DNA of 64,000 nucleotides from Hymenopus coronatus (lineage: Eukaryota; Arthropoda; Insecta; Mantodea; Hymenopodidae): NCBI GenBank assembly GCA_030762935.1, contig CM060900.1, forward strand, positions 112,186,620 to 112,250,619, written 5' to 3'. Under the pieces are notes generated by a model. That model did not search any database, had not been told where the DNA came from, and saw nothing but the letters and a program-made list of their open reading frames with translations. Made by a program: the position numbers and the translations under genes. This document shows, piece by piece, positions 12,752 to 23,550 of the stretch (positions within the stretch are counted from its first letter, which is position 1; the number at the start of each line of letters is the position of its first letter).

Positions 12752-13074
12752 CAATACACCAACTAAATCTTATATTTTGTACGGTAAATCACAAGACCTT
12801 CCCAAATTCTTCTTGATATAACATATCAAGTGATGATTTACAATGACGTAAGTATTTAAGTTACGGGTTTCATAGTTAACCACTATAATGTCATTTTGGT
12901 ATATTGCTATCCATATTGATTGAGTAGTAAGTTGGTAATCCCAGCTAAAACGCTGAACTTCCAATCTAATTCTACCTTTCCAACTTATGCTACATACTTT
13001 ATATCAAAGAACGATTAATCATTATCTTATTTAAACATCCAATAGATTATTGAAATAAAAATCACATTGACATA
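12752..13074. other. Stretch with no recognised feature
   Basis: The 64-codon frame at 12770-12964 has no recognisable motif. Confidence 0.35.
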
Positions 13075-13891
13075 ATTTTGTCTACCTGTTCTGCAAACAA
13101 ATTATTCTTCCAAAGTATTATTCTTTTACCTGCTCTTCGAGATAAAGGTAAGCAGACATGGTCTGTTACTTGCTTCCTTGTAAGTAGACGGGAAATGTAG
13201 ATAGGCAATACACTGGCCTAACGCGATAGTCAAATCTTTTAAAAACTGGTCGATATGTGAACAACTGAAGTTAGGTTCGTTTGCATTGCCAGTAAACCAA
13301 AACAGAGATTAAACGATATGTGACCCCGTTTGAGAAGAAGGTTGAAAATGTTAACCAATAACAAGGAATATGTCGGAAACGGACAACTCTCTAACAAAAA
13401 TGTATATAACATAAATTGCGTGTTTAACGAGGTCTACATTTTTGTATAGTAAGTGTTTGCCTATTCCTTACGGTTCACCAGTTATGCAAAAGTCAGCAAA
13501 ATTTATCTAGAATGAACAGTTATTCAGAATTTATTTCCAGAAGATTCCAGATATACATTTTATTTGTGTTATATATATCGTTATTATACGATATTTTAAT
13601 AAAAAACGTTAGTGCCATTTTTAGGAAAGACAAAGTTTTAAAAAAAATGTCCATGTAAAGATAGCAAACTTAAATACCAATTATGGTATTTGTGGGCTAT
13701 TTGGTTTTGAGCTACGCTTGTACACAGTCACACACAAGACACACACACACACAAACCTTTATCTAAAAATACTTTTTAGACTTAGGGGACCTCAAAACAT
13801 ATATTTCCGGTGAAATCTAGACATCAAATGTTTCGGTGGAATACAACACTTTTCTATACACCGTGTACATACATAATACATGTAGAGAAAG
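13075..13891 (+). repeat. Repeat family A, full-length copy
   Basis: Left end ATTTTGTCTACCTGTTCTGC, right end TAGAGAAAGT followed by AAAAAT. The CA tract at about 13727-13755 is long. Near 13650-13680 the copy has lost about 50 bases of the core (the GATTTTCTTGAAAATC words). It faces the minus-strand copy that starts about 190 bases downstream. Confidence 0.85.
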
Positions 13892-14084
13892 TAAAAATAG
13901 TGTACTTCACTTCAAAACTGTGTAAGTTGCATGCAAAGCAACATAAAATAGGCATAAAATGCAAGGAAAACAGTTTTTTCTCTTCGTACTTCTTGTTCCT
14001 GTGAGCTGCTAACCATGCAGGAAAAACACAAGCCTATCTTCATACTGTTAGTGTAATTCATGAATTTCAAGCAACATTCTTCTT

Positions 14085-14931
14085 TTTTTTCCTCGAGGAC
14101 ATATATACAACTGCATGGTAGGTAGAGAAGGTATTGTGTTCCACCGAAAAATTCTATACTGAGATTTCACTGAAAATACATGTTTTGGGGACCCCTGAAT
14201 AAAATAGGCATTTTTAGAAAAAGGTCAAAGTATATCTGTATGAGTGGGTAAGTTCGTATATGCATGTGTGTGTGGACAGCATAGCTCAAAGACGAAAAGT
14301 CTGTTAAATACCAAACTCGGTATTTAAGTTTAGTATCCTTCAAGGATGCGGCACGAAGATTTGCAGAAAAATCCTCCCACCCCAAACTACCCTTTACATG
14401 GAACATTTTTTGAATGTTCTATTTTCTACCGTACATTAAAGATGCTTACATGGCAAATAAAAAGTATATCCTGAATTTCCTGGGAAAAGCCCATGAAGTC
14501 CTCTTCATTCTGAAAGACGTTTTGATAACTAGTAAACCTTAAGAGATAGACAAGAACTTACTGCAAAAAAAGTGTAGAGTTAATCAAAACAGACTAGTTA
14601 TATCCAATGCATTTATGTTTTGGAGCTAGCCATTTGCGAGATATTGATTACTGTTGGTTTCAATTTTAAAATGTTACTTTTCTTAAACAGGGAGTAGACC
14701 CTGTTTTTTTGTTTTGCTCCTGGCGATGCAAAGACGCGACAAGAGCATAGCAACATCTTTTAAAACGTTTGGCTATCGGTTTAGCCTATTTAATGTATTC
14801 CCTTAGTTAGCTTCTACCTATAAGGAACTAAGTAATAAGACCATTGTGCTGATGGTTATCTCATTGAGCATAAAGTAGAAAGAAAACGAATCTTTGGTAA
14901 GAAGTTTATTTGTAGATCGGGTAGAAAAAGT
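14085..14931 (-). repeat. Repeat family A, full-length copy
   Basis: Minus-strand copy with TAGAGAAGGTATTGTG near its right end, the palindromic TACCAAACTCGGTATTTAAG at about 14311-14330, and the left end TAGAAAAAGT at 14922-14931, followed by the extension CGTGTGAATG. The 79-codon frame 14167-14406 is internal to the repeat. Confidence 0.85.
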
Positions 14932-15472
14932 CGTGTGAATGCTACACAAAAGATTTTTATATTGGTCTAAAATGACAAACGTTTCGTGCTACAAATATAT
15001 GTAGCACACTATCACTGGGACGCTTCACATGAAGCTCGTTAGACGCGAGGAAAATCGAAGTTGCTTCTGGTTTCAGCTTGTACGAATTAGTTAAGCCACT
15101 TAAAGCCTTCTCACTTCACGTTAGCTGTAATTTAATTTCCCTTCTTTTACTTTTTCTGTTAGAGAAGAGAGGAATTATCTGTATCGTTTAAACTGTATGT
15201 CTAACATATTAAGTTAACTCTTCAACGAGAAATACGTCGCTTCATGCATCTAAATTGCATTTTCATTTTCTGTACCTGCAAATTTGAAATATAAATAAAA
15301 ATAACACAGTTTCGTTTAGTTTATTTCATTTCTAGGAAAGAAGTTTCTCCGCTTAGTCACGACAGTATGAAATCCTAAAGAAAAGTTGCGTAATAATTTT
15401 ATAAGCTTTAGTAATATTAAAAATTACAGTATTACATTTTAACTGATATGTTGTCATGTACCATTGCATATA
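14932..15472. other. Stretch with no recognised feature
   Basis: Nothing recognised beyond the first 30 bases, which may still belong to the outer edge of the adjacent family-A copy. Confidence 0.35.
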
Positions 15473-15890
15473 ACCGAGCCAGATGGCTCAGGCGCTTCGT
15501 CTGGGACACTGTCTGACCCTTGTGTTTTTATGGGGGTTTTCCCCGGTCACTAGGCGAATGTGGAAAGGATTCTTCATGCCCCTGAAACTCCTGTCCCTTT
15601 TATTTCATCTTCATTTCATCCCAACCAGTCTCTTTCAGGTCTGTAATTGTCGACGAGGGCTGCGGCAGAGGCACCATTTCGTGGAGGTGATTGCGCTTTG
15701 GAAATACAGCTCTTGGCGGCAGAATGGCGTTTGTGATTGTCTGCGGACTCAGGTGATCTAACCGGGATTGAGCCTTGGGCTTCTGATCAGCCCACGTCGA
15801 GATGAAGAACTGCTTGTGAACTGATGTGGACCCTCCACGACGGCTCTCTCCTTCTTGGGATGTCGGCCGCCCTCTGAAATTACACACATT
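15473..15890 (+). mobile_element. SINE family E (tRNA-headed, long body)
   Basis: The head reads AACCGAGCCAGATGGCTCAG, with A-box-like TGGCTCAGGCG; a clear B box is not seen and may be lost. The body has TGGGGGTTTTCCCCGGTCAC, then TCTTTCAGGTCTGTAATTG, and a GC-rich 3' part. The same body order (ttccccgg-tcac, ctttcag) occurs on the minus strand at 16690-17150. Overlapping frames here (15483-15761 and 15600-15887) are products of its high GC content. Confidence 0.6.
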
Positions 15891-15941
15891 TCATCCCTCC
15901 TCCAGGGATGTAAACGTACAATAAGCACTCGGCTGCGGTGT

Positions 15942-16126
15942 GTTTTTATAGTGTATAACGCCCGCCTTTACTACTTTTGGCACCGCAGGCGATGACACTG
16001 GTGATACATGGAATGAAGATGAACCACCGGTGGAATGCGACGAGGGGGAAAACCGGAGAACCCGGAGAAAACCCACCGCTGCAACGCTTTGTTCACCACA
16101 AATCTCATATGTGGTCGCTTGGGGGC
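15942..16126 (-). mobile_element. SINE family 1 copy
   Basis: Minus-strand copy: T run, then AGTGTATAACGCCCGCC, TGATACATGGAATGAAGATG, CCGGAGAACCCGGAGAAAAC, CAAATCTCATATGTGGTCGC. The tRNA-like head is missing or replaced after 16126. No clear target duplication. Confidence 0.8.
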
Positions 16127-16199
16127 TGCGGTGTTGAATACCCCTCCGTAACGTACACCTACACACACCATTACGTATAAGCAATGGGAGTTTAATAGA

Positions 16200-16274
16200 T
16201 TATTATTATTACTATTATTATTATTATTACTATGTTCATTATTATTATTATTATTATTGTTATTATTATTATAA
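16200..16274. repeat. (TTA)n microsatellite
   Basis: Two (ATT/TTA) runs separated by TATGTTCATT, ending in ATAATC. Confidence 0.9.
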
Positions 16275-16689
16275 TCTATGGCAATGCTATTTTAGTCATC
16301 ATTTGTTCAGTGGGTTAGCAAGTATTTGTCTTTTAAATATTTGAAGTTACTGCTGGGTATAATTAAACGAGCCCGAAGTGACCCTGGCCCTCTCTTGAAA
16401 TTGCAGTGAAAATAATATGATAAAGGAATGCTGGTCACAAACTTGTTAGCTGTTATGTGATCAGAGCCCTTTGAGATAGTGGAATGGGTAAAGATATGGA
16501 ACAAGTCTGTCATGCCCAGTATGTTATGTGCTGCGGACCTTTGCTATAGTCGCCGGTTCAGCCACATGACTTCCTTACCTCCTTTCACTACTAATCTTCT
16601 TTACAACGTTAAGATTAGGATACGGAACACCAAATTTAGTGACTATTGTAATTACGCCCAGGAAGGGGATGGACGGATGAAGTAAGAGG

Positions 16690-17150
16690 ATAACCGCGCG
16701 ACCAGAACCAGGAGAGAAGACACAGCAATGAGAGAGTCCCTGCAGTTTCCAGATAGAAGCACCCTGATAGTTGGACAGGCAGAAAGGGAACCCCAAACCA
16801 CATTGATTCTGAGGCCCCGTGAGGAGCAGTTCGCATTCCGGCAACCAGCCGAAGTCGGGGGACGGAGTCATTATGGCCATCTTTTTGCCTTCCCATCTTA
16901 TACCGAGCAGCATCGCCGACACTTCCAACTCTGAAAGAAACCAGAGGGATGACGAATGAAATTACAATGGAAACGACATGGAAGGACAGGAAATTTGGGA
17001 AATGAAAGAAACCTACCCAGTATTCACATGGTGACCCGGGGAAGCCCCGAAGAAATCCATGGGTCAGATAGGTCGGCCACGGGAGATCGAACCCACGACC
17101 TTACGAGTACGAACCACAGAAGAAACTGCTTTATTCATCCCGTTCAGCCT
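16690..17150 (-). mobile_element. SINE family E-like element with intact B box
   Basis: On the minus strand the head shows TCGTACTCGTAAGG and a canonical B box GGGTTCGATCTCC (17085-17100). The body continues CGGGGCTTCCCCGGGTCACC and then TGGTTTCTTTCAGAGTTGG, with a long GC-rich 3' section. The B box and head position are what define a pol III derived SINE. Several overlapping open frames (16575-16928, 16636-16896) lie in it and have no independent support. Confidence 0.65.
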
Positions 17151-17410
17151 CGCAAAACATTCTGACCAAATTGCATTTGTCCCAGTGGGAAGTATTTCTT
17201 CAGAAAGGGAATTCTTAGTGATTATAGAAAATGTCCTCCTTAAAATAATGTAATCTGACAACAAGGAAGGTTTCAAACAATGACTTCTTGGCCGGCTATG
17301 TTCTTATCAAGGTATTATCCGTTGGTAATTTTCCACTGCTTCTGCAGAAAGACAGTTTCCACACTAAAAGAATTAAACACATACCTGAGAAGCACAGCTT
17401 CTAAGTCGAC

Positions 17411-17560
17411 TGACTCTGTGGCTTGATGGTTAGCATACTCAGCTTCCATATCAAGAGGTCCCGGGTTCGATTACTGGCTGAAAGATTGGAATGTTTTCTT
17501 TGGCTACGATTATTTTTCATCTTCCCTAGAATTTGGAGGCGTGATGAAAGTGTAGCTAAG
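17411..17560 (+). mobile_element. SINE-like element with tRNA-like head
   Basis: A-box-like TGGCTTGATGGTTAGCATAC and B box GGGTTCGATTAC lie 46 bases apart, a normal tRNA-gene spacing. The acceptor stem cannot be paired convincingly, so I call a SINE head and not a functional tRNA. The body end is not defined. Confidence 0.6.
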
Positions 17561-17729
17561 TGAAATTAATGTTTATAAAGGAAACGGTGTGCAAATAAAT
17601 ACATAGATCCTCAATAGTGGTGGCACAAGCGCTGATAGCTTTCAAATATTTAAGTTATGCTTAACAATTTTTTCTTTTCATAATATCTACTTCGTGACCC
17701 TTGGTCTGGAATCCAGATGACAACGGATG

Positions 17730-18150
17730 CAAGCATGGACGAGATCCCGACAGTTACAAATAGAACGCTTCCGAGGCTGATGGAAGCCGGTTGCAGTCAG
17801 GAGCTCCGAACCTCCGGCGATGCCCGGAGGCACCGAAGGCGGGTCCTTATCGAACGTTGTCGACTGCGTCAGGATAAATTATTTACGGTGCAAAAGCCAC
17901 AGCCTTAAACCCCCCAAGTATTTGTTCTTATAATCCTAAGATATACGACAAGGAAATTATGGACTGGAAAACCCGGGGGGACGGAATGAATTTAAGGGAC
18001 GAAATGAATTTACCCAAAATTCCCCTGGTAACACGGGAAAACCCTTCAAAAACCCAGAGGTCAGGTAAGCCGGCCACCGGAATCGAACCGATGACCTCCC
18101 GAATTCGAGTCCCACATGTTACCCCGGCGTTATCTCGCTCGGCAAATGAT
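17730..18150 (-). mobile_element. SINE, tRNA-headed, minus strand
   Basis: On the minus strand: GCCGAGCGAGATAACGCC at the head, a perfect B box GGTTCGATTCC (18081-18091), then TGGCCGGCT, then body with GGGTTTTCCCGTGTTACC. A GC-rich block with palindromic CCTCCGGCGATGCCCGGAGG at about 17811-17830 follows. Similar in plan to the 16690-17150 element. The frames at 17717-17908 and 17959-18156 are explained by it. Confidence 0.6.
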
Positions 18151-20530
18151 GCATGAGTTTGAAACGAACATTAAGTTGTCATTAACTAGTAGCATAAGTG
18201 GCACTCGCCTTGATAATAACACGAAAAGCTTATTTATTATTCACTTATCTAGCTCAGCGGCAGCCATTTTTGAATTGTTATGTCACGTCCATTGCTATGT
18301 ATTAAAACAAGAGTCCTACGATGAAATACTGTCTGTAAGTGTACGAAGATATTACCATTAGTGAATTTCGGCTCTGATTGGCCACCTTTCTAGTATAATG
18401 TTTCTGTCATTGGTTAATGAAATATTGAGTGTTATTTTCTCAAAAACATAAGAGTAAGCATCATTGCTGATGAGCAATTTATTGCAAAGGAGAAACCACA
18501 GATACGGCTTCAAATGTTAAAAAACGGCATATAAATGAATCAAACAATCTCAATCCGGATTAGAGAGATTTGTCTTTCTGCCAGTTCACCCTGATGTTCA
18601 TGTTTCTGATGATGAAATTGTAGATAAGTTTGCTAGTGTTGCAGGAGAACTGATTTTGTGTCATAAATAGGTTTGCGCTTTCAAACTGTTTCTAAAATTT
18701 TAAATTGACTATGTGTACACCTGTGAAAGATTAAACAAAATTCAGTGTATTTAATAGACATGCCACTCTAACTGACATGATAACTCGTGGTTATTGTGTG
18801 TATCATCAGTGTGCTATGGCTGTGTCTTAATTTGTAAATGTATAATATATGCAAAAATAAACAAATAAGCAAGTAATAATAACAATGTTGATACTGATGT
18901 TCTAATTATAACGTACCTACTTAGTGTGGGAATGAGTTAGCCACACTGCGCTTCTTTAAGGGATGGTAGGTTCACGGTAAGGCTAGTACCCGCGCTGGCA
19001 AAGAGGGAGGTAGGAAATCTCGGTTTTAAGATGGTCAAGGGGATGTGTTGGGGAACTATAAATAAGTACATCCAAGGATGAGATGAGACACCGTGCTTTT
19101 ACTGCCACTCCGAGAAGTTGAATAGAATACACGGTTAAAAAGATGTTAGGGGAAAATCGAATATATTACCGTAATTCCACACAAATCACCGTGTATATTC
19201 TACTCTGCTGAAAGTTCACAACGTTTAAAATGTTATTCGCCCCCTTAATCAACGTTAATCAGGAGTGCGTCCTTCCGCGACTATAGTTCATGGGTAACGG
19301 TTACTCCTGACTTAATTCTCTGGGTCTTTGTAGCTAATTCCATGCCAATACCAGCGTTGTTTTTGAGACCACGTTATGTCACCATTTACGACATCCTTCG
19401 TTCAGTGTCGGTTGCTCAAACTAATGCATCGTTACCTCTTGCTTTATGAAATATTTAATTTATCCAACATGACCATTGGTTAACTTACAATATGCACAAT
19501 AGTATACCAAATGTGCAGTTTAGGTACGTGGTTGTTTTCAAATGTTCATGTTCCATGGCTAAGTACGAAAACATTATTCGTATGGGGAAACATCACAATG
19601 TTTTTAAAGCTTCAGCTCAAATGCGAATATAATGGCTTTTAAACCGTAAATAAGTAAATATTTTAAAATTTACAAAAATGTGTTTATTTAAAACTTTGTT
19701 CCTCTGTGACCTGATAGACAATGAGTAATGGAAAAACTACTCCAAAATAATTGAAAAGACTCCCGCTAAGCATAAATTCCACTTTTCTAGAACCTGCTGT
19801 TCTTGACACAAATTACAAGAGGATAATTAGCAACGCTGCGAAATGGTTTCCTGCGGTGAGCATACTTAGAAATGCAATTTCCTTTAGTCGTATCTAGAGC
19901 TTTTTATACAAGTTCTTTTTTCTATGATTTCCAGGAGCATCTATAATTTTCTGAATGCAATGAATGTACAGATGTTTTCATAAAAGTAGCTTTCCTCTAT
20001 CTAACCCTACGTTATTGGTGCTAGGAGGGAATTAAAAAGAGAATTTGACACTAGGAATAACTGAAATGAAAAGTGCTGAAATTTTTACTGCAGTTGAATT
20101 AGCATGGGATATAGAACAAGCCTAGCAGTTAAAAATGCATCAAATTAGTTATGATTAATTGATTTTCAATAACAAGTAAAAACAATCGGATGCAAAATTG
20201 TGTCAATCTGTAAGGAGCATCCTAAATTGATAAATACATAAGTTTAACTTCACCGATGTGACGTGAGCTAATGATTACGTTGCGTATGAGCTACCATAAA
20301 TGTTGCCAAGTTCAAGACTGACCCAATAGCAAATATTATTCAGAAGTATCGTATTTTTGATTCAATTAGGAACATAAATTGAATAAAATATTTGTTAAAA
20401 ATCTTGTTAATTGAGCAAATATGCAGTGTAATTTTCAAACCGCTGAAATATTATGCTGATTAACAAAAGATGCACAATATGCTTTATATCCATATAATTA
20501 CTTGCTTAACAGCGGAGACGGTGAGCGAGT
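18151..20530. other. Unassigned AT-rich stretch
   Basis: No gene-like frame over 81 codons and no paired repeat ends. A short inverted pair AATCAGGAGT / ACTCCTGACT at 19258-19313 was the only structure noticed. Confidence 0.35.
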
Positions 20531-20549
20531 TGCGCTTATTGAGATGGGT

Positions 20550-20670
20550 AAAACGAAAGTTCATCCGGGCAGTTCTTTTATGACCGCGTTTAACTTAAAA
20601 TAGCCCGTTGAGTTCTGCAACTATTTTAACGCACAAAAAGATATCTGCAAATGTTAAATGCAGAATAGAT
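20550..20670 (+). repeat. Repeat family B, copy 1
   Basis: Shares AATAGCCCGTTGAGTTCTGC, TTTTAACGCAC and GATATCTGCA, in the same order and spacing, with 23445-23550. Identity of the element unknown. Confidence 0.6.
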
Positions 20671-21189
20671 GAGCCACCTGACAGTGAGCGTCAAAATAAA
20701 AACATGGGCTCTCCTATGCAATTATAATCAGTAAATCATTACAACTTCCTGACTTTATACGTCCGATGGGTAGTATTTCTGGGATCAAATAATAAGTGAT
20801 TTACAGCTAAGTATTTAATAATAATAATAATAAGCTGAACTGACAAGGAATAAACTAAACAGTGTGCGTAAAAAATATAAATAATGGTGCCATTATATTC
20901 ATAAACAAATTAATATACTGAACTTTAAAGCCTGTTGTATGTTCAACATAAAAACGCTATTGTTAACCCCACTTGGTTGACATGAATATTTCATACGCAA
21001 ATGACTGAGGACATGTGAACCATCAGCTGCAGAAAGGCACCTGTCGACATTCCCTTATGCAGCAAATATACCAGCCCTTCCACGTACCCCCTGATCGCGG
21101 TAATTATTAACATTCATTTGTTTTTCTGTGCTTTGTTGACAACCTGAATATGAACATAAGATCCCTGGTTACAATATGTATAGAGCGAT
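20671..21189. other. Stretch with no recognised feature
   Basis: Contains a short (AAT)5 run at about 20816-20833; nothing else seen. Confidence 0.35.
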
Positions 21190-21520
21190 TGTCAAATATT
21201 TAGAGAAATGTTCCTTTTGTGTTGGTTTTGAAATTCCGTTCTCTTTGCTTCACTCGGGAAGGCAACGCGAATAACGACTTCGCTACTGAGAAACATTTTA
21301 AGTACGTATTGCAAACTTGAAACCTTAGCAAGGAAGGTCTAAGAAATTGTTTACGTCACAAAAAGTTTCACTTGACTTAACTTGTGTATTTTAACGAGAT
21401 CTAAATTTTGTTGTGTTGTTTATCTCTTACAGTTTATCAGATATGCAAAAGTGGTCAAGAATGAAGTGGCCGTCAGAGGCTATCCCCAGAAATTCAAGGT
21501 ATTGAATATTATTTTTATGA
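21190..21520 (+). repeat. Repeat family A, left-half copy
   Basis: Contains GAAATTCCGTTCTCTTTGC, TTTTAACGAGATCTA, TATCTCTTACAGTTTATCAG and CAGAAATTCAAGG in family order. It lacks both ends and stops before the central palindrome. Confidence 0.7.
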
Positions 21521-21693
21521 ACTTATAAAAGAAAACACAAGACACCTTGTGACTGTGGTTCAATGTTATCATTCTGGTGTCAGTACAAGAGCAATGTACG
21601 AAGGGCGTTTTTTTCAACCTCCGATAGGCTATAAATAAAAGACAAGTTCATAGAAAACAATTATTTTATTATTAAAGTTTTGTACACTTATGG

Positions 21694-21835
21694 TTACTTT
21701 TCAACATAATCACCGAAAAAATTGAGACATTCGTCGCACCTGTGCACAAGCTTTGCAATACCCGCTTCAAAAAATATTGCCGCCAATGATTTCAAATGAG
21801 CATTGACGTTGTTTTGAAGATCTTCGTACTTTACG
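21694..21835 (-). pseudogene. Mariner transposase C-terminus, left arm
   Basis: The minus frame ends EDLQNNVNAHLKSL, KLVHRCDECLNFFGDYVEK, stop. The ending GDYVEK is the usual C-terminus of this mariner subgroup. Residues upstream in the same open frame are antisense of the right arm and not transposase. Truncated, no catalytic residues left. Confidence 0.75.
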
Positions 21836-21845
21836 ACGTTTGCGT

Positions 21846-22198
21846 AGAGCCATTCAAAACAAACGAAGAGGAATACTGACTTCAGGAACTGTGCTGATTC
21901 ATGAAAATGCTCATCCACACACTGCTGGCACAACCCATCGGCTCCTTGAACAATTTCAAAGGGACATTTTCTATCATCCGCCGAACGTCCGGACCTGGCA
22001 CCCAGCGCCTTTCACCTTTTCCCTGAACTGAAGACATGGCTAGGAGGGCAGCACATTCAAACCAACGAAGATCTTCAAAGCAACGTCAATGCTCATCTGA
22101 AATCATTAGCGGCAACATTTTTTGAAGCGGGTATTGCAATGCTTGTGCACATATACGATAAATGTCTCAATATTTTCGGTTATTGTATTGAAAAGTAA
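21846..22198 (+). pseudogene. Mariner transposase C-terminal half, right arm
   Basis: The plus frame reads RRAIQNKRRGILTSG, then LIHENAHPHTA, where known family members have an Asp in the HDN catalytic motif; here it is Glu. A frameshift near 22010-22025 replaces the PDLAPxDFHLF block with a Pro-rich run, and the frame then resumes with EDLQSNVNAHLKSLAATFF and ends in ...IEK and a stop at 22196-22198. Inactive: lost catalytic Asp, lost first half, frameshifted. Confidence 0.75.
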
Positions 22199-22298
22199 CC
22201 ATAAGTGTACAAAACTTTAAATAATAAAATAATTGTTTTCTATGAACTTGTCTTTTATTTATAGCCTATCGGAGGTTGAAAAAAACGACCCTTGTGTA

Positions 22299-23440
22299 AA
22301 TGTGATTCATATTGCTGTAAAGATATACCTACTCCGAACCATCATGTATGAACAGCTGCCGCTGGAGGGACAGTATTCAAGATGCCTCATCACAATAGAA
22401 TCTCCTGTTGCTAGATGGTCAGTATTCAGGTCGTCCCATCAGGATAGCATTACATTGAGTACGATCTCCTGTCACTAGGGAGACAGTATTCAGGATGGCA
22501 TCACATCCAGTAGGATCTCCTGTCGCTAGGGGGACAGTGCATAAACTCGCTTCAACAGCGACGGCATCGATTACGACATTTCTGGCATGGAAAATCTCGG
22601 ATTAAAATGAACCAAATCTGTAATTTAAATTTCTCCAAAAGGTTTGTCTCGATTGTTTTAAAATAGATAAAGTTTCATAACAATAATTTGTATACACACT
22701 AAAGCTCTTTTTTATTAAGTGTTTCTTTTAATCATCAGCAGAGATTCCATAGAGGCTCAATAGCTACATATTTGTAGTGCAGCTTCAGGAAGAGAAGTGC
22801 AAGGAAAGCAACAACAGGGACAAGGATCGCTAACAGATGTATTCGCTCTTGTGATGGAGTGTAATGCTTTAGGGCTTGCACTGAGCAGAACAAGATGTTG
22901 CAAAAAAACTGTATTTTCTTCCTCGTCGCAGGTAAGAGGTCGGCAGATGCTTACTTCCTTTCTGCTTTCCTACACTATAAAGCAGTAGAATCAAAACTGA
23001 GAAGTGCACGTTCAGGTTTTGCTTGTAACAGTTTTTCTCACATATTTATTCTGTGTGGCTTCGTGAATGTCAATACAAGAATATCTACCTCTGAGCTTTC
23101 GGTAGTCATGTTTAAATTTAGATCTAGAACAATTCAAGAGAGAATACAACGTAGATCAAAGATTTAGAAGGTAAGCATCGTCCTAATGGGCTGGTCCATT
23201 GTTGCGATTCCACTTCACGGTATTAAGAAATGCCTACAGAAGAACAACTCATTATTTAGTAAATAACTGAAACTATACGTATGCATGCATGTATATGTAT
23301 CCATTGGACCTCATTTATGCATGTGATTTCGTGCCACATAAGGACTGATTAGATGCCGCATAGTGGTATATTTATTCATGCGACGCAGATATTCTTTCGT
23401 GAACTAAAAGCGTTGCAGAGCTCAGCGGTGTTATTTCAAG
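22299..23440. other. Unassigned stretch with short tandem motif
   Basis: Between about 22360 and 22540 the words GGACAGTATTCA(A/G)GATG and ATCTCCTGTCGCTAGG recur three to four times at irregular spacing, so a decayed tandem repeat is likely. The rest is unassigned. Confidence 0.4.
22360..22540 (+). repeat. Decayed tandem repeat, unit near 60 bases
   Basis: Three copies of an approximate unit: (GGA/GT)CAGTATTCA(A/G)G, GATG/GTCG/GATGG, CATCA, AGGATCTCCTGT(T/C)GCTAG. The starts lie near 22368, 22418 and 22480. Confidence 0.6.
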
Positions 23441-23444
23441 TTAA

Positions 23445-23550
23445 AACCCGTCAGTTCTTCACTGTTGGGTCTTAACTTGGAATAGCCCATTGAGTTTTGC
23501 AACCCTTTTAACACACTGAAGGATATCTGCACACCCCTGGTATGCATCTG
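23445..23550 (+). repeat. Repeat family B, copy 2
   Basis: AATAGCCCATTGAGTTTTGC, TTTTAACACAC and GATATCTGCA match 20550-20670 in order. Confidence 0.6.

Larger units (their letters stand above)
21599..22296. mobile_element. Palindromic mariner derivative with long inverted arms
   Basis: TA dinucleotides at 21597-21598 and 22297-22298 flank an element whose ends are inverted copies: left TTTTTTTCAACCTCCGATAGG, right CCTATCGGAGGTTGAAAAAAA. The match runs inward for over 100 bases, and the C-terminal transposase code then continues in both arms. It is therefore not a normal deletion; the 3' half of a mariner has been duplicated in inverted orientation and the 5' half lost. Length 698, against about 1.3 kb for an intact mariner. 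Confidence 0.8.

Noticed and set aside
16575..16928. 117-codon minus frame
   Set aside because: It lies wholly in a GC-rich SINE with several other open frames on both strands, as expected where stop codons are rare.
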